Of a DNA stretch of 64,000 nt, positions 57,461 to 64,000 are shown piece by piece (the first letter of the stretch is position 1; every line of letters starts with the position of its first letter). The notes below the pieces were generated by a model. The model searched no databases. It was not told the origin of the DNA and saw only the letters and a program-made list of their open reading frames with translations. This DNA is from Streptomyces sp. (GTDB lineage: Bacteria; Actinomycetota; Actinomycetes; Streptomycetales; Streptomycetaceae), in assembly GCF_019510245.1 (NCBI RefSeq), contig NZ_JAEKKT010000139.1, forward strand, positions 1 to 64,000, read 5' to 3'. The position numbers and the translations under genes are program-made.

Positions 57461-57480
57461 AACGCACACCGGTGTGCGTT
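57461..57480. promoter_or_regulatory. Perfect 20-bp palindromic operator
   Basis: AACGCACACCGGTGTGCGTT, 19 nt upstream of the HxlR start and 67 nt upstream of the DsbA-like start. A half-site-like GTTACGCAC follows at 57512-57520. It is very likely the binding site of the HxlR regulator. Confidence 0.75.
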
Positions 57481-57547
57481 TTGTACCGCATTCCATGCTG
57501 GCCCATCATGGCGTTACGCACAAGTCGTAGGAAATGGAGGTGCGTGA

Positions 57548-58264
57548 ATGAGGGTGGATATTTGGTCCGAGGTGACCTGCCCCTGGTGCGGTCTGGGGAA
57601 CCACCGGGTGGCCAAGGCCATCGAGCGGTTCGAGCACGCGGACGAGGTGGAACTGGTCCACCACTCGTTCCCGCTCAGCAGCAGCTTCCCCGAGGGGGAC
57701 ACCTTCTCCGTCCGCGAGGCCCTGCTCCGCCGGCACGGTATGGGCGGCAGCCAGGCCGAGACCTCGACCCGGCGGATCGAGCAGCTCGCCGCCAGCGAGG
57801 GCCTCAGCCCGTACCAGGTGCTGGACAACAAGGTCGGCAACACGGACCTGGCGCACGAGTTCCTGGCCCACGCCTCCGCCCAGGGCAAGAACCGCGAGGC
57901 CTGGGACGCGATCTTCCGGGCCTACTTCGGCAAGGCCGAACCGGTGTTCTCCCTGGACGACCTCCTGGGGCTCTCCGACGAGCTCGGCCTCGACCGCGAG
58001 CAGACCCGCCAGGCCCTCACCGAGCGCCGCTACCGTCGGCAGGTCCGCGACGACGCGGGCCGCGCCCAGCGTCTCGGCGCGAGCGGCGCGCCGTTCATCG
58101 TCGTCGACGACCGCTACGGGATCCCCGGCGCCCAGGACAGCGACAGCCTCCTTGAGGTGCTGCGCAAGGCCTGGGACGACAGCCACCCCCTCACCCTCGC
58201 CGACGACGCGGGCGACGCCCCGGTCTGCGGACCGGACGGCTGCGCCGTCCCCGAGCGCGCCTGA
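57548..58264 (+). CDS. FrnE-like DsbA family oxidoreductase
   Basis: 238 residues from ATG 57548 with GGAGGTGCGTGA upstream. Thioredoxin-fold DsbA with the active site CPWCGLG at 11-17 and the cis-Pro region GASGAPFIVVDDRYGIPGAQ (about 180). The FrnE family works in the cytosol on disulfides or 2-hydroxychromene-like substrates. A C-terminal CGPDGC motif (about 227-232) is an extra Cys pair typical of actinobacterial FrnE proteins. It is the first gene of a likely redox-stress unit with azoR. Confidence 0.92.
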   Translation: MRVDIWSEVTCPWCGLGNHRVAKAIERFEHADEVELVHHSFPLSSSFPEGDTFSVREALLRRHGMGGSQAETSTRRIEQLAASEGLSPYQVLDNKVGNTDLAHEFLAHASAQGKNREAWDAIFRAYFGKAEPVFSLDDLLGLSDELGLDREQTRQALTERRYRRQVRDDAGRAQRLGASGAPFIVVDDRYGIPGAQDSDSLLEVLRKAWDDSHPLTLADDAGDAPVCGPDGCAVPERA

Positions 58265-58329
58265 GCCCAGCGGCTCAGCACCACGACACCCACCACCCCA
58301 AGCAATTCCGGAATGGCGCAGAATTTCTC

Positions 58330-58974
58330 ATGTCGTACCTGCTGCACATCGACGCGTCCTCGCTCGGCGAGGCATCCGTCTCCCGTCAGGTCGCCCAGTC
58401 CTTCCGTGACGAGTGGCAGGGCCCGGTCGTCCACCGCGACCTGGCCGTCGCCCCCGCACCGCACCTCAGTGCGGCCGGCATCACCGCCCGCACCACCGAC
58501 CCCGCCGCCCGCACCCCCGAGCAGGCGAAGGCGATGGCGGTCCAGGACGAACTGATCGAGGAATTCCTCGGCGCCGACGCCTACCTCTTCACCGTGCCGA
58601 TGTACAACCTCACGATGCCGTCCGTGTTCAAGGCATGGCTGGACCAGATCATGGTCGCCGGCCGCACCCTGAGCTTCGACGGACCCCCTCCCACCCTCGG
58701 CCGCCCCGCCACGGTGATCTCCGCGCGCGGCGGCGGCTACGGCCCCGGCGCCCCCAAGCACGGCATGGACCACCTGGTCCCCACGCTGGAAACCGTCCTG
58801 GGCCACCCGGACAACCTCGGCCTCGACCTGACGACGGTCCTGCCCGAACTGACCATGGCCCCCTACGTGCCGATGCTGGCCCCTCTCCTCCCCCTCCACG
58901 AGGCGTCCATGACCAAGGCGCACGACGAGGCCCGCCGCCTGGGCTCGACCCTGACCGGCCGGCCGACCGCCTGA
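58330..58974 (+). CDS. FMN-dependent NADH:quinone/azo reductase (AzoR type)
   Basis: 214 residues. Flavodoxin-like fold: MSYLLHIDASSLGEASVSRQ (FMN phosphate loop), VPMYNLTMPSVFKAWLDQIM (the conserved P-M-Y-N-F/L), GRPATVISARGGGY. It reduces quinones or azo bonds by two electrons, removing electrophiles. Together with the HxlR regulator it fits a quinone-response locus. It starts at ATG 58330, 66 bp after the DsbA-like gene. Confidence 0.9.
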   Translation: MSYLLHIDASSLGEASVSRQVAQSFRDEWQGPVVHRDLAVAPAPHLSAAGITARTTDPAARTPEQAKAMAVQDELIEEFLGADAYLFTVPMYNLTMPSVFKAWLDQIMVAGRTLSFDGPPPTLGRPATVISARGGGYGPGAPKHGMDHLVPTLETVLGHPDNLGLDLTTVLPELTMAPYVPMLAPLLPLHEASMTKAHDEARRLGSTLTGRPTA

Positions 58975-59010
58975 TCCACCCCTGAACTGCCCGAAAGGCG
59001 TCTGATCACC

Positions 59011-59466
59011 ATGAGCAACCTCCTGGTCCTCGGCGGCAACGGCCGCACCGGCGCCCACGTCCTGGAGCACGCCGCCCGGCGCGGCCACCACGTCCGCGCC
59101 CTCGTCCGCAACCCCGACACAGTGCAGGCACCGGCCGGCGTCGAACTGATCAAGGGCACACCCGCCAACATCGACGACCTCCGCAAGGCCGCCGAAGGCA
59201 CCGAAGGGGTGATCAGCGCGCTGTCCAACGCCCGCACCTCCGACAACCCCTGGGCCAAGCCCGTCAGCCCGCCCATGTTCATGACCGACGCCACCCGCAA
59301 CACACTCACCGTCATGACCGAACAGGGCATCCGCCGCATGGTGCTGACATGTGCCTCACAGCGCATACCGCCCCGGACAGTATTTACGGAAGTGCGGAAG
59401 TGGATCGCCTGGCCCACGAATGCGGACTGGTCACATCGGAGTTCACGGATGCGCTTGACCAATTGA
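59011..59466 (+). pseudogene. NmrA/SDR-like NAD(P)-binding gene, C-terminally replaced
   Basis: The first 115 residues are a sound NmrA-like Rossmann start: LLVLGGNGRTGAHVLEHAAR, RALVRNPDTV, TEGVISALSNART, MTEQGIRRMVLT. After MVLTCAS (about 59355) the family pattern (normally V-L-T-S-A-x-G...) ends and an unrelated Arg/Trp-rich sequence runs to the stop. The protein is half its normal size (151 instead of about 220). This looks like a deletion junction that joined two genes. Confidence 0.6.
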
Positions 59467-59576
59467 CGGCCGCAGGACACATCGACTCCTGGAACGTGCA
59501 CTCATCGACGGGAAATCTGCACTGGACACTGGTGGAACACAGCGGGCCCGAATGCGGAGGCGCGGCTCGCCCGTGA
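59349..59576 (+). pseudogene. 3' fragment of an unknown gene fused at the NmrA junction
   Basis: In another frame the DNA after 59360 encodes a credible soluble domain: SIYGSAEVDRLAHECGLVTS, EFTDALDQLTAAGHIDSWNV, LHWTLVEHSGPECGG, stop at 59576. The helix-turn-helix-wing pattern suggests the end of a winged-helix domain. I cannot name the family. Its 5' part was lost at the junction near 59355. Confidence 0.4.
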
Positions 59577-59792
59577 CCGACAGACGTCGACGGCCCGCCA
59601 CGCCCACTGCCGATGTCATCCATCGCCCACGAACCCGCGAAGGGCATCTCCAAGATCCCCGTCAGAATGCCCGCTGCCGCTGGTGTACGTGCACGGGCAA
59701 CCTCGGACGCGGCACCAGCGGAGAACTCGCGAACCGGTCCGAGTGCCAACTATCGACGGTATGTGACAACTAGCGTCGGTGGTCACAGCGGG

Positions 59793-60971
59793 CTAACGCC
59801 GTACCCGTGGCATCCCGAGCCCGATCCAGGAGATGATCTCCCGCTGGATCTCGTTGTTGCCGCCGCCGAAGGTGAAGATGACCGCAGAGCGGTAGCCGCG
59901 TTCCAGGTCGCCGTGGAGGACCGCGCCCGCCGAGCCCTCCTTGAGCGGCCCGGCCGCGCCGGCGACCTCCATCAGCCAGGCGTAGGCGTCGCGGCGGGCC
60001 TCGGAGCCGTAGACCTTGACCGCCGAGGCGTCCTGCGGGGTGAGGGTGCCTTCCTGGACGGCGCTCACCATCTGCCAGTTGAGGAGCTTCATGGCGTCCA
60101 GGCGGGTGTGGGTCCGGGCGAGGTGGCGGCGCACCCAGGGCAGGTCGATGACGCGGCGGCCGTCGGCGAGCTTGGTCTCCACGGCCCAGCGCTGCACGTC
60201 GTGCAGCGCGCGGATGGCCATGGTCCCGTGGGCGGCGAGGGTGACGCGCTCGTGGTTGAGCTGGTTGGTGATGAGCCGCCAGCCGCGGTTCTCCTCGCCC
60301 ACCCGGCGGGCGACGGGGACGCGGATGTTCTCGTAGTAGCTGGCCGTGGTGTCGTGCGAGGCGAGGGTGTTGATGACGGTGCAGGAGTAGCCGGGGTCGG
60401 TGGTCGGCACCAGGAGCATGGTGATGCCCTTGTGCGGCGGGGCCTCGGGGTCGGTGCGGGTGGCGAGCCAGACCCAGTCGGCGGTGTCGCCGTTCGTCGT
60501 CCAGATCTTCTGGCCGTTGACGACGTACTCGTCGCCGTCGCGGACGGCCCGGGTCTTCAGGGCGGCGAGGTCGGTGCCGGCGTCGGGCTCGCTGTAGCCG
60601 ATGGCGAAGTCGATCTCGCCGGAGAGGATGCGGGGCAGGAAGTACGACTTCTGCTCGTCGGTGCCGTACTGCATGATCGTCGGGCCGACGGTGTTCAGAG
60701 CCATCAGCGGGAGCGGTACGCCGGCCTGGGCGGCCTCGTCGAAGAAGATGAACTGCTCCATCGCGGTCAGGCCGCGGCCGCCGTACTCCTCGGGCCAGCC
60801 CACACCGAGCCAGCCGTCGGTGCCCAGGCGGCGGACGGTCTCCCGGTAGAAGCGTTTCTGCGCGGCCGGGTCGGCGTAGCGGGCGTAGGCGTTGTCCGGC
60901 ACCAGGCCGGCGAAGTAGGCGCGCAGTTCGGTGCGCAGCCGCTGCTGCTCGGGCGTGTGGTCGAGGTGCAC
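59793..60971 (-). CDS. Acyl-CoA dehydrogenase (FadE26-like)
   Basis: 392 residues from GTG 60971, with GGAGG 4 nt upstream. Acyl-CoA dehydrogenase fold: FAIGYSEPDAGTDLAALKTR, VNGQKIWTTNGDTADWVWLA, NQLNHERVTLAAHG, TFGGGNNEIQREIISWIGLG. From memory it is closest to mycobacterial FadE26, one half of the FadE26-FadE27 heterotetramer that oxidises steroid C27 side chains. No FadE27-like partner is adjacent, and the usual catalytic Glu position (EIQREII region, GGNNE) should be checked. A KstR-consensus site lies 45 nt upstream. Confidence 0.88.
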   Translation of the reverse strand: MHLDHTPEQQRLRTELRAYFAGLVPDNAYARYADPAAQKRFYRETVRRLGTDGWLGVGWPEEYGGRGLTAMEQFIFFDEAAQAGVPLPLMALNTVGPTIMQYGTDEQKSYFLPRILSGEIDFAIGYSEPDAGTDLAALKTRAVRDGDEYVVNGQKIWTTNGDTADWVWLATRTDPEAPPHKGITMLLVPTTDPGYSCTVINTLASHDTTASYYENIRVPVARRVGEENRGWRLITNQLNHERVTLAAHGTMAIRALHDVQRWAVETKLADGRRVIDLPWVRRHLARTHTRLDAMKLLNWQMVSAVQEGTLTPQDASAVKVYGSEARRDAYAWLMEVAGAAGPLKEGSAGAVLHGDLERGYRSAVIFTFGGGNNEIQREIISWIGLGMPRVRR

Positions 60972-61015
60972 GGCGCCTCCAGGCTCCCCAAGGGCGGTCC
61001 TGACGGCGCACACCG

Positions 61016-61029
61016 TAGAACGTGTTCCA
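61016..61029. promoter_or_regulatory. KstR-consensus site upstream of the acyl-CoA dehydrogenase
   Basis: TAGAACGTGTTCCA matches TNNAACNNGTTNNA fully, with the preferred AACGTGTT core. KstR represses steroid-degradation genes, including fadE26, in mycobacteria and rhodococci. No kstR homologue lies in this window. Confidence 0.5.
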
Positions 61030-61064
61030 GAAATTGGGAATGGCGGCGGCCGCCGCGACCGGGG

Positions 61065-61589
61065 TCAGGACTGGCCGGGCGCCAGCGGGCTGCCGTGCAG
61101 GGTGCCGAGCACCTCGGGGCCCAGGACCTTCAGCAGCGGCTCCGTGAAGGCGCCGTCCACGAGGACGAACGCCATCCGGGCCGCCGTGTCCGTGCGGTTC
61201 TCCCAGCGGTGGTCGGTACCGCGCTGGATCACCACGTCCCCGGCGCGCAGCACCCGCTCGGAGTCGTCGAGGACGAGGACGACCTCGCCGTCGAGGACGA
61301 TGCCGTAGTCCACGGTCTGGGTGCGGTGGGTCGGGGAGACGCAGCCCGGCGGGAACTCGTTGACGCGGATCTTGGTGCCCCCGGGGGCCGGCGGCACGGT
61401 CAGGTCGCGCTGCGTGGGCTCGGGTTCGTCCGCCGCGACGGGTGCCGGCACGGAGTCGGTGTTCCACATCTCGTAGAAGGCGGCCCCGTCGGGCGCGGTG
61501 CGGACGACGGGCGGTTCGCCGTCGGAGAGGAACACGGAGGTGCCCGTCTCGTCGTGACCGGTGACGATCCGGCGGGGCGGCTGGCTCAT
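61065..61589 (-). CDS. Cupin domain protein
   Basis: 174 residues from ATG 61589. A single cupin barrel in the C-terminal half: FPPGCVSPTHRTQTVDYGIV, GEVVLVLDDSERVLRAGDVV and IQRGTDHRWENRTDTAARMA, which give the two cupin motifs with His ligands (THRTQ, TDHRW). The N-terminal 70 residues contain a separate strand-rich part (FYEMWNTDSVPAP). It may be an oxygenase, an isomerase or a small-molecule sensor. It is 93 bp upstream of the acyl-CoA dehydrogenase on the same strand. Confidence 0.85.
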   Translation of the reverse strand: MSQPPRRIVTGHDETGTSVFLSDGEPPVVRTAPDGAAFYEMWNTDSVPAPVAADEPEPTQRDLTVPPAPGGTKIRVNEFPPGCVSPTHRTQTVDYGIVLDGEVVLVLDDSERVLRAGDVVIQRGTDHRWENRTDTAARMAFVLVDGAFTEPLLKVLGPEVLGTLHGSPLAPGQS

Positions 61590-61740
61590 GGCGGCGCTCC
61601 TCTGGTGGCACACACGGGGCCGGGAAGTGGGGCGGTACCCAGGCCACGCTAGGCAGCCGGGCGGTGCGGCGGAAACGCGTATCGGCGATGCCAGCCATCG
61701 GGTCGCCGGGCCGCACCGCCCCGGCCCGGCTCCGCGCGGG

Positions 61741-61940
61741 GCTCCGGCAGGACCGGCCCGACGACTCCGAGATCTTCAACCGCGCCGTGACCTCCGTGGC
61801 GGCGGCCGACGTCCGGGCGGTCGTCGGCGCTTACGACTTCACGCTGTTCGGCGTCATCGCCGACGTCGGCGGCGGCCGGGGGCACCGGATGCGCGGCATC
61901 CTGGACGCGGTGCCCGGCGCGAAGGCCATGGATCACCGCC
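61741..61940 (+). pseudogene. Internal fragment of an O-methyltransferase
   Basis: About 60 codons resemble the dimerisation and SAM-binding core of polyketide-type O-methyltransferases: SEIFNRAVTSVAAADVRAVV, GAYDFTLFGVIADVGGGRGH and ILDAVPGAKAMD. The frame is open from ATG 61664, but both the N-terminal and catalytic parts are missing. A relic between the cupin and copper-protein genes. Confidence 0.6.
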
Positions 61941-61965
61941 ACGGGCTGTCGTGGGAGCCCCGCTC

Positions 61966-62346
61966 TCAGCCGAGTGCCGCCATGAAGTCCGTGCAGGCCG
62001 TGGCGCACGCCCGGCAGGCGGCCGCGCTCGGCTCGGCGCCCGGGCGGGCGTCGAAGGCCTGCGCGCAGTCGAGGCAGACCGTGCGGCACCACTCCAGCTG
62101 GACGCGCAGGCCCTCCGCGTCCCGGTCGGTCTCCTCGGTCAGCGCCCTGCAGGTGGTGTCGCACACCTCGGCGCACATGATGCCCGTACGGCGCAGCCGT
62201 TCGGTCTCCGCGTCGGCGGTCCCGCCCGGATCCAGCACCCCCGCACGCAGCACGCACATCCGGGCACACTCCGTGCACGCCTGCGCGCACGTGAACCGGT
62301 CTTCCAGGAACCGGTACAGCTCCTGCTGAGAAGACGTCCAAGTCAT
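61966..62346 (-). CDS. Cys-rich four-helix-bundle copper-binding protein
   Basis: 126 residues from ATG 62346. Cys pairs line the helices: FTCAQACTECARMCVL, GIMCAEVCDTTCRAL, EWCRTVCLDCAQAF, AACRACATACTDF. This matches DUF326/Csp-like copper storage proteins, in which Cys thiols inside the bundle bind Cu(I). There is no signal peptide, so a cytosolic Csp3-like role is likely. No copper regulator or pump is next to it. Confidence 0.88.
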   Translation of the reverse strand: MTWTSSQQELYRFLEDRFTCAQACTECARMCVLRAGVLDPGGTADAETERLRRTGIMCAEVCDTTCRALTEETDRDAEGLRVQLEWCRTVCLDCAQAFDARPGAEPSAAACRACATACTDFMAALG

Positions 62347-62403
62347 GCGGCCCGGGTAACCAGCCCGCGGCGCGGGCAAACGCCGCGGGCCGCCGGCCGT
62401 CGC

Positions 62404-62847
62404 TCAGTCCTGTGCCGTGCGGACGATCACGACCGGGCAGGTGGCGTGCTGGGACACCTGCTGGCTGACCGAACCGAGCAGGGCGCGGGCGAACCCGCCG
62501 CGGCCGCGGCTGCCGACGACGAGGGCCTCGGCGCCCTCCGCGGCTCGCAGCAGGACGTCGGTGGTGTTGCCGTGCACCAGGTGGGAGCGGACCGAGCCCG
62601 CCGCGTCCGCGCCGAGGACGTCGGTCAGCTCCTGCCGCATCCTGTCCCGGGCCTCCTCCACGTCGACGTCCATGTCCACGGCGGGTCCCGACCAGCCGTA
62701 GAGGCCCGGCAGTTCCCACACCGCAACCGCCTCCACGACTCCGCCGACGAGGCCGGCGTACCGCAGGGCCCAGCGCAGGGCCGCGTACGAGGAGGACGAT
62801 CCGTCGATGCCGACCACGACCCGCCGCTCGGTGACGTCGCTGTCCAT
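62404..62847 (-). CDS. Universal stress protein, single domain
   Basis: 147 residues from ATG 62847 with GAGG 8 nt upstream. USP fold: VVVGIDGSSSSYAALRWALR, HLVHGNTTDVLLRAAEGAEA and the ATP motif VVGSRGRGGFARALLGSVSQ (G-2x-G-9x-G-S). Unlike the tandem-domain USP at 24.3 kb it is a single domain. Stress or dormancy role by family. It is divergent from the CBS-BON gene across 314 bp in which I see no gene. Confidence 0.92.
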   Translation of the reverse strand: MDSDVTERRVVVGIDGSSSSYAALRWALRYAGLVGGVVEAVAVWELPGLYGWSGPAVDMDVDVEEARDRMRQELTDVLGADAAGSVRSHLVHGNTTDVLLRAAEGAEALVVGSRGRGGFARALLGSVSQQVSQHATCPVVIVRTAQD

Positions 62848-63161
62848 CCGGTCCACCTCTCCTCGGGCGTTCGGCAGGCTCCCTCCTCCACGCTGCGCGA
62901 CGAGCGGCCGCACCGCCAGAGAAGTGCGGCCGGGGGCATGACGCGGTCCGCCGCCCGCCGCACCTGCGGCAGGCGGTGAATTCCGGGCCGGTGACCCCTG
63001 GTGGCCTGGGCGTTCCCGTGGTGTGCTGGAGGTGACGGGAAGGGCCCGCAGTGACGCGGGGAAGCGGTCGGCCACGGCCGCGCACCGCGCAATCAGGATC
63101 CGCGAGAAGCGGATGGCGTCCTTCCCGCCCTCTCGTGACCGGCGAGTCCGAGGAGGCGACC

Positions 63162-63767
63162 ATGCACGACAGCCCGCACACCGTCCGCGACGTGATGACC
63201 CGCAACCCCGTGGCGGTGGGCCGCGACGCCCCGTTCAAGGACGTCGTCACGCTGATGGACCGGTGGAAGGTCGGTGCCCTGCCCGTGCTGGAGGGCGAGG
63301 GGGGCGAGGGCAGGGTGATCGGCGTCGTGTCCGAGGCCGACCTGGCCAGGCCCGGCGGGCTGACCGCCGGGGAGCTGATGAACGCGCCCGCGGTGACCGT
63401 GCACGCCGACGCCACCGTGGCGGAGGCGGCGCGGGTCATGGCCCGGCGCGGGGTCAAGCGGCTGCCCGTCGTCGACGGTGCGGGTGCCCTCAGAGGCATC
63501 GTCAGCCGGGCGGACCTGCTGAAGGTGTTCCTGCGTGCCGACGAGGAGCTGACCGAGGAGGTGCGCCGGGAGGTCGTCGACCGCCTGTTCCCGCTCTACG
63601 CCGACCACATCCGGGTCGAGGTGGACGAGGGGGTCGTCACCCTGACGGGCTGGATCGACAGCCCGGAACCGGCACCGGTCGCCGAGCGGCTGGCCCGCGC
63701 CGTGGAGGGCGTGGTCGACGTCCACTGCCACCTCTGTCCGGTCTCGGCGCGCGACGATCCGCACTGA
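63162..63767 (+). CDS. CBS-pair protein with C-terminal BON domain
   Basis: 201 residues from ATG 63162, AGGAGG 5 nt upstream. Two CBS motifs: VRDVMTRNPVAVGRDAPFKD to GVVSEADLARP (3-65), and AGELMNAPAVTVHADATVAE to RGIVSRADLLKVF (72-128). A BON domain follows (about 140-195: DHIRVEVDEGVVTLTGWIDS, AVEGVVDVHCHL). CBS pairs bind adenosine ligands and BON domains bind membranes or phospholipids. Its place beside a USP fits a dormancy-type gene neighbourhood, as seen in DosR-like regulons of actinobacteria. Confidence 0.9.
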   Translation: MHDSPHTVRDVMTRNPVAVGRDAPFKDVVTLMDRWKVGALPVLEGEGGEGRVIGVVSEADLARPGGLTAGELMNAPAVTVHADATVAEAARVMARRGVKRLPVVDGAGALRGIVSRADLLKVFLRADEELTEEVRREVVDRLFPLYADHIRVEVDEGVVTLTGWIDSPEPAPVAERLARAVEGVVDVHCHLCPVSARDDPH

Positions 63768-63845
63768 CCTCGTGTCGCGGTCTGTGCACGACCAGCCACC
63801 GATTGCGTCCGGTTCACACCGTTATGAGAGGGGTATCCCTTGGCT

Positions 63846-64000
63846 ATGAGTACGGAACCGATGCAGCTGGCCGCTCCCAGCGGCCTACTGAGTCTCGCGC
63901 TCTTCGTGGTGGCCGTGGCCGTGCTGGCGCTGCTCGCCGGGGGCTTCTGGCTGGGCAACCGGGTCAAGTACCGGGAGTCGCCCCGGCCGCGCCCCGACGA
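63846..64000 (+). CDS. DUF6479-type small membrane protein, 3' end outside window
   Basis: 52 codons are visible from ATG 63846 with GAGAGGGG upstream. One membrane helix (about 14-38: LLSLALFVVAVAVLALLAGG) is followed by FWLGNRVKYRESPRPRPDE, a pattern I associate with the Streptomyces DUF6479 family. The function is unknown. The right edge cuts the gene. Confidence 0.6.
   Translation, partial: MSTEPMQLAAPSGLLSLALFVVAVAVLALLAGGFWLGNRVKYRESPRPRPD

Noticed and set aside
1..64000. rRNA, tRNA, riboswitch or replication origin
   Set aside because: I scanned the gaps for cloverleaf ends, GTTCGAATC-type loops, conserved riboswitch cores and DnaA-box clusters and found none that hold up. A covariance-model search would be needed to exclude small RNAs.

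Overview
The window is from a Streptomyces chromosome or a very close relative. The DNA is very GC-rich with the matching third-position bias. It carries a sortase-anchored chaplin, an SsgA-like cell-division protein, a probable NsdB regulator, an orphan DUF397 protein, a SpoIIE-type phosphatase and the rare leucine codon TTA in two genes. The mix of lipid catabolism, a terpene operon, decayed genes and mobile-element scraps looks like accessory chromosome, probably towards an arm. That placement is an inference.

Layout. 0-20.7 kb: envelope, development and general metabolism (secreted ThuA-like protein, GlsB membrane protein, two GNATs, long chaplin, Tap-like peptidase, asparagine synthase, baeRF protein, Gfo/Idh/MocA oxidoreductase, Tat phospholipase C, SALP, SpoIIE phosphatase, NsdB, APH-like kinase, secreted amidase). 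20.7-25.6 kb: a conserved hypothetical, a large LuxR-type (LAL) ATPase that lacks its DNA-binding domain, a two-domain universal stress protein and DUF397. 25.7-31.6 kb: a lipid-catabolism block: two thiolase-fold proteins plus a DUF35 protein in an overlapping operon, then a divergent enoyl-CoA hydratase / acyl-CoA synthetase pair. From memory these resemble the Ltp3-Ltp4-DUF35 and EchA19/FadD19 proteins of mycobacterial steroid side-chain degradation. 31.7-38.2 kb: LTA-synthase-like sulfatase, hydrolase, methyltransferase, metallophosphoesterase and a second acyl-CoA synthetase. 38.5-44.1 kb: a cytochrome P450 overlapping a terpene synthase, then an intact LAL regulator, a probable small terpenoid pathway. 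44.1-51.8 kb: acyl-CoA synthetase with nitronate monooxygenase, a phytoene-desaturase-like flavoprotein, a kinase-TPR fusion and an MpaB-family protein. 51.8-57 kb: a graveyard of truncated and frameshifted genes with integrase and IS3 scraps around an intact TetR/SDR pair. 57-59.6 kb: HxlR, FrnE/DsbA-like, azoreductase and a chimeric NmrA-like gene. 59.8-64 kb: a FadE26-like acyl-CoA dehydrogenase with a KstR-type site upstream, a cupin, a methyltransferase fragment, a Cys-rich copper protein, a USP, a CBS-BON protein and the start of a DUF6479 protein.

How it may work together. Two distant loci (echA/fadD at 29.9 kb and the nitronate monooxygenase/acyl-CoA synthetase operon at 46.8 kb) share a nearly identical palindromic operator, and a KstR-consensus site precedes the FadE26-like gene. 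This suggests a dispersed regulon for breakdown of steroid-like or branched lipids. The P450-terpene synthase operon has a TTA codon near the start of the P450, so bldA may gate it. The synthase has an Ala where the Mg-binding NSE motif normally has Asn. The LAL gene next to it has a paralogue 17 kb away that stops just before its helix-turn-helix. I see no rRNA, tRNA, CRISPR array or complete insertion sequence. All family calls are by eye, without database searches.
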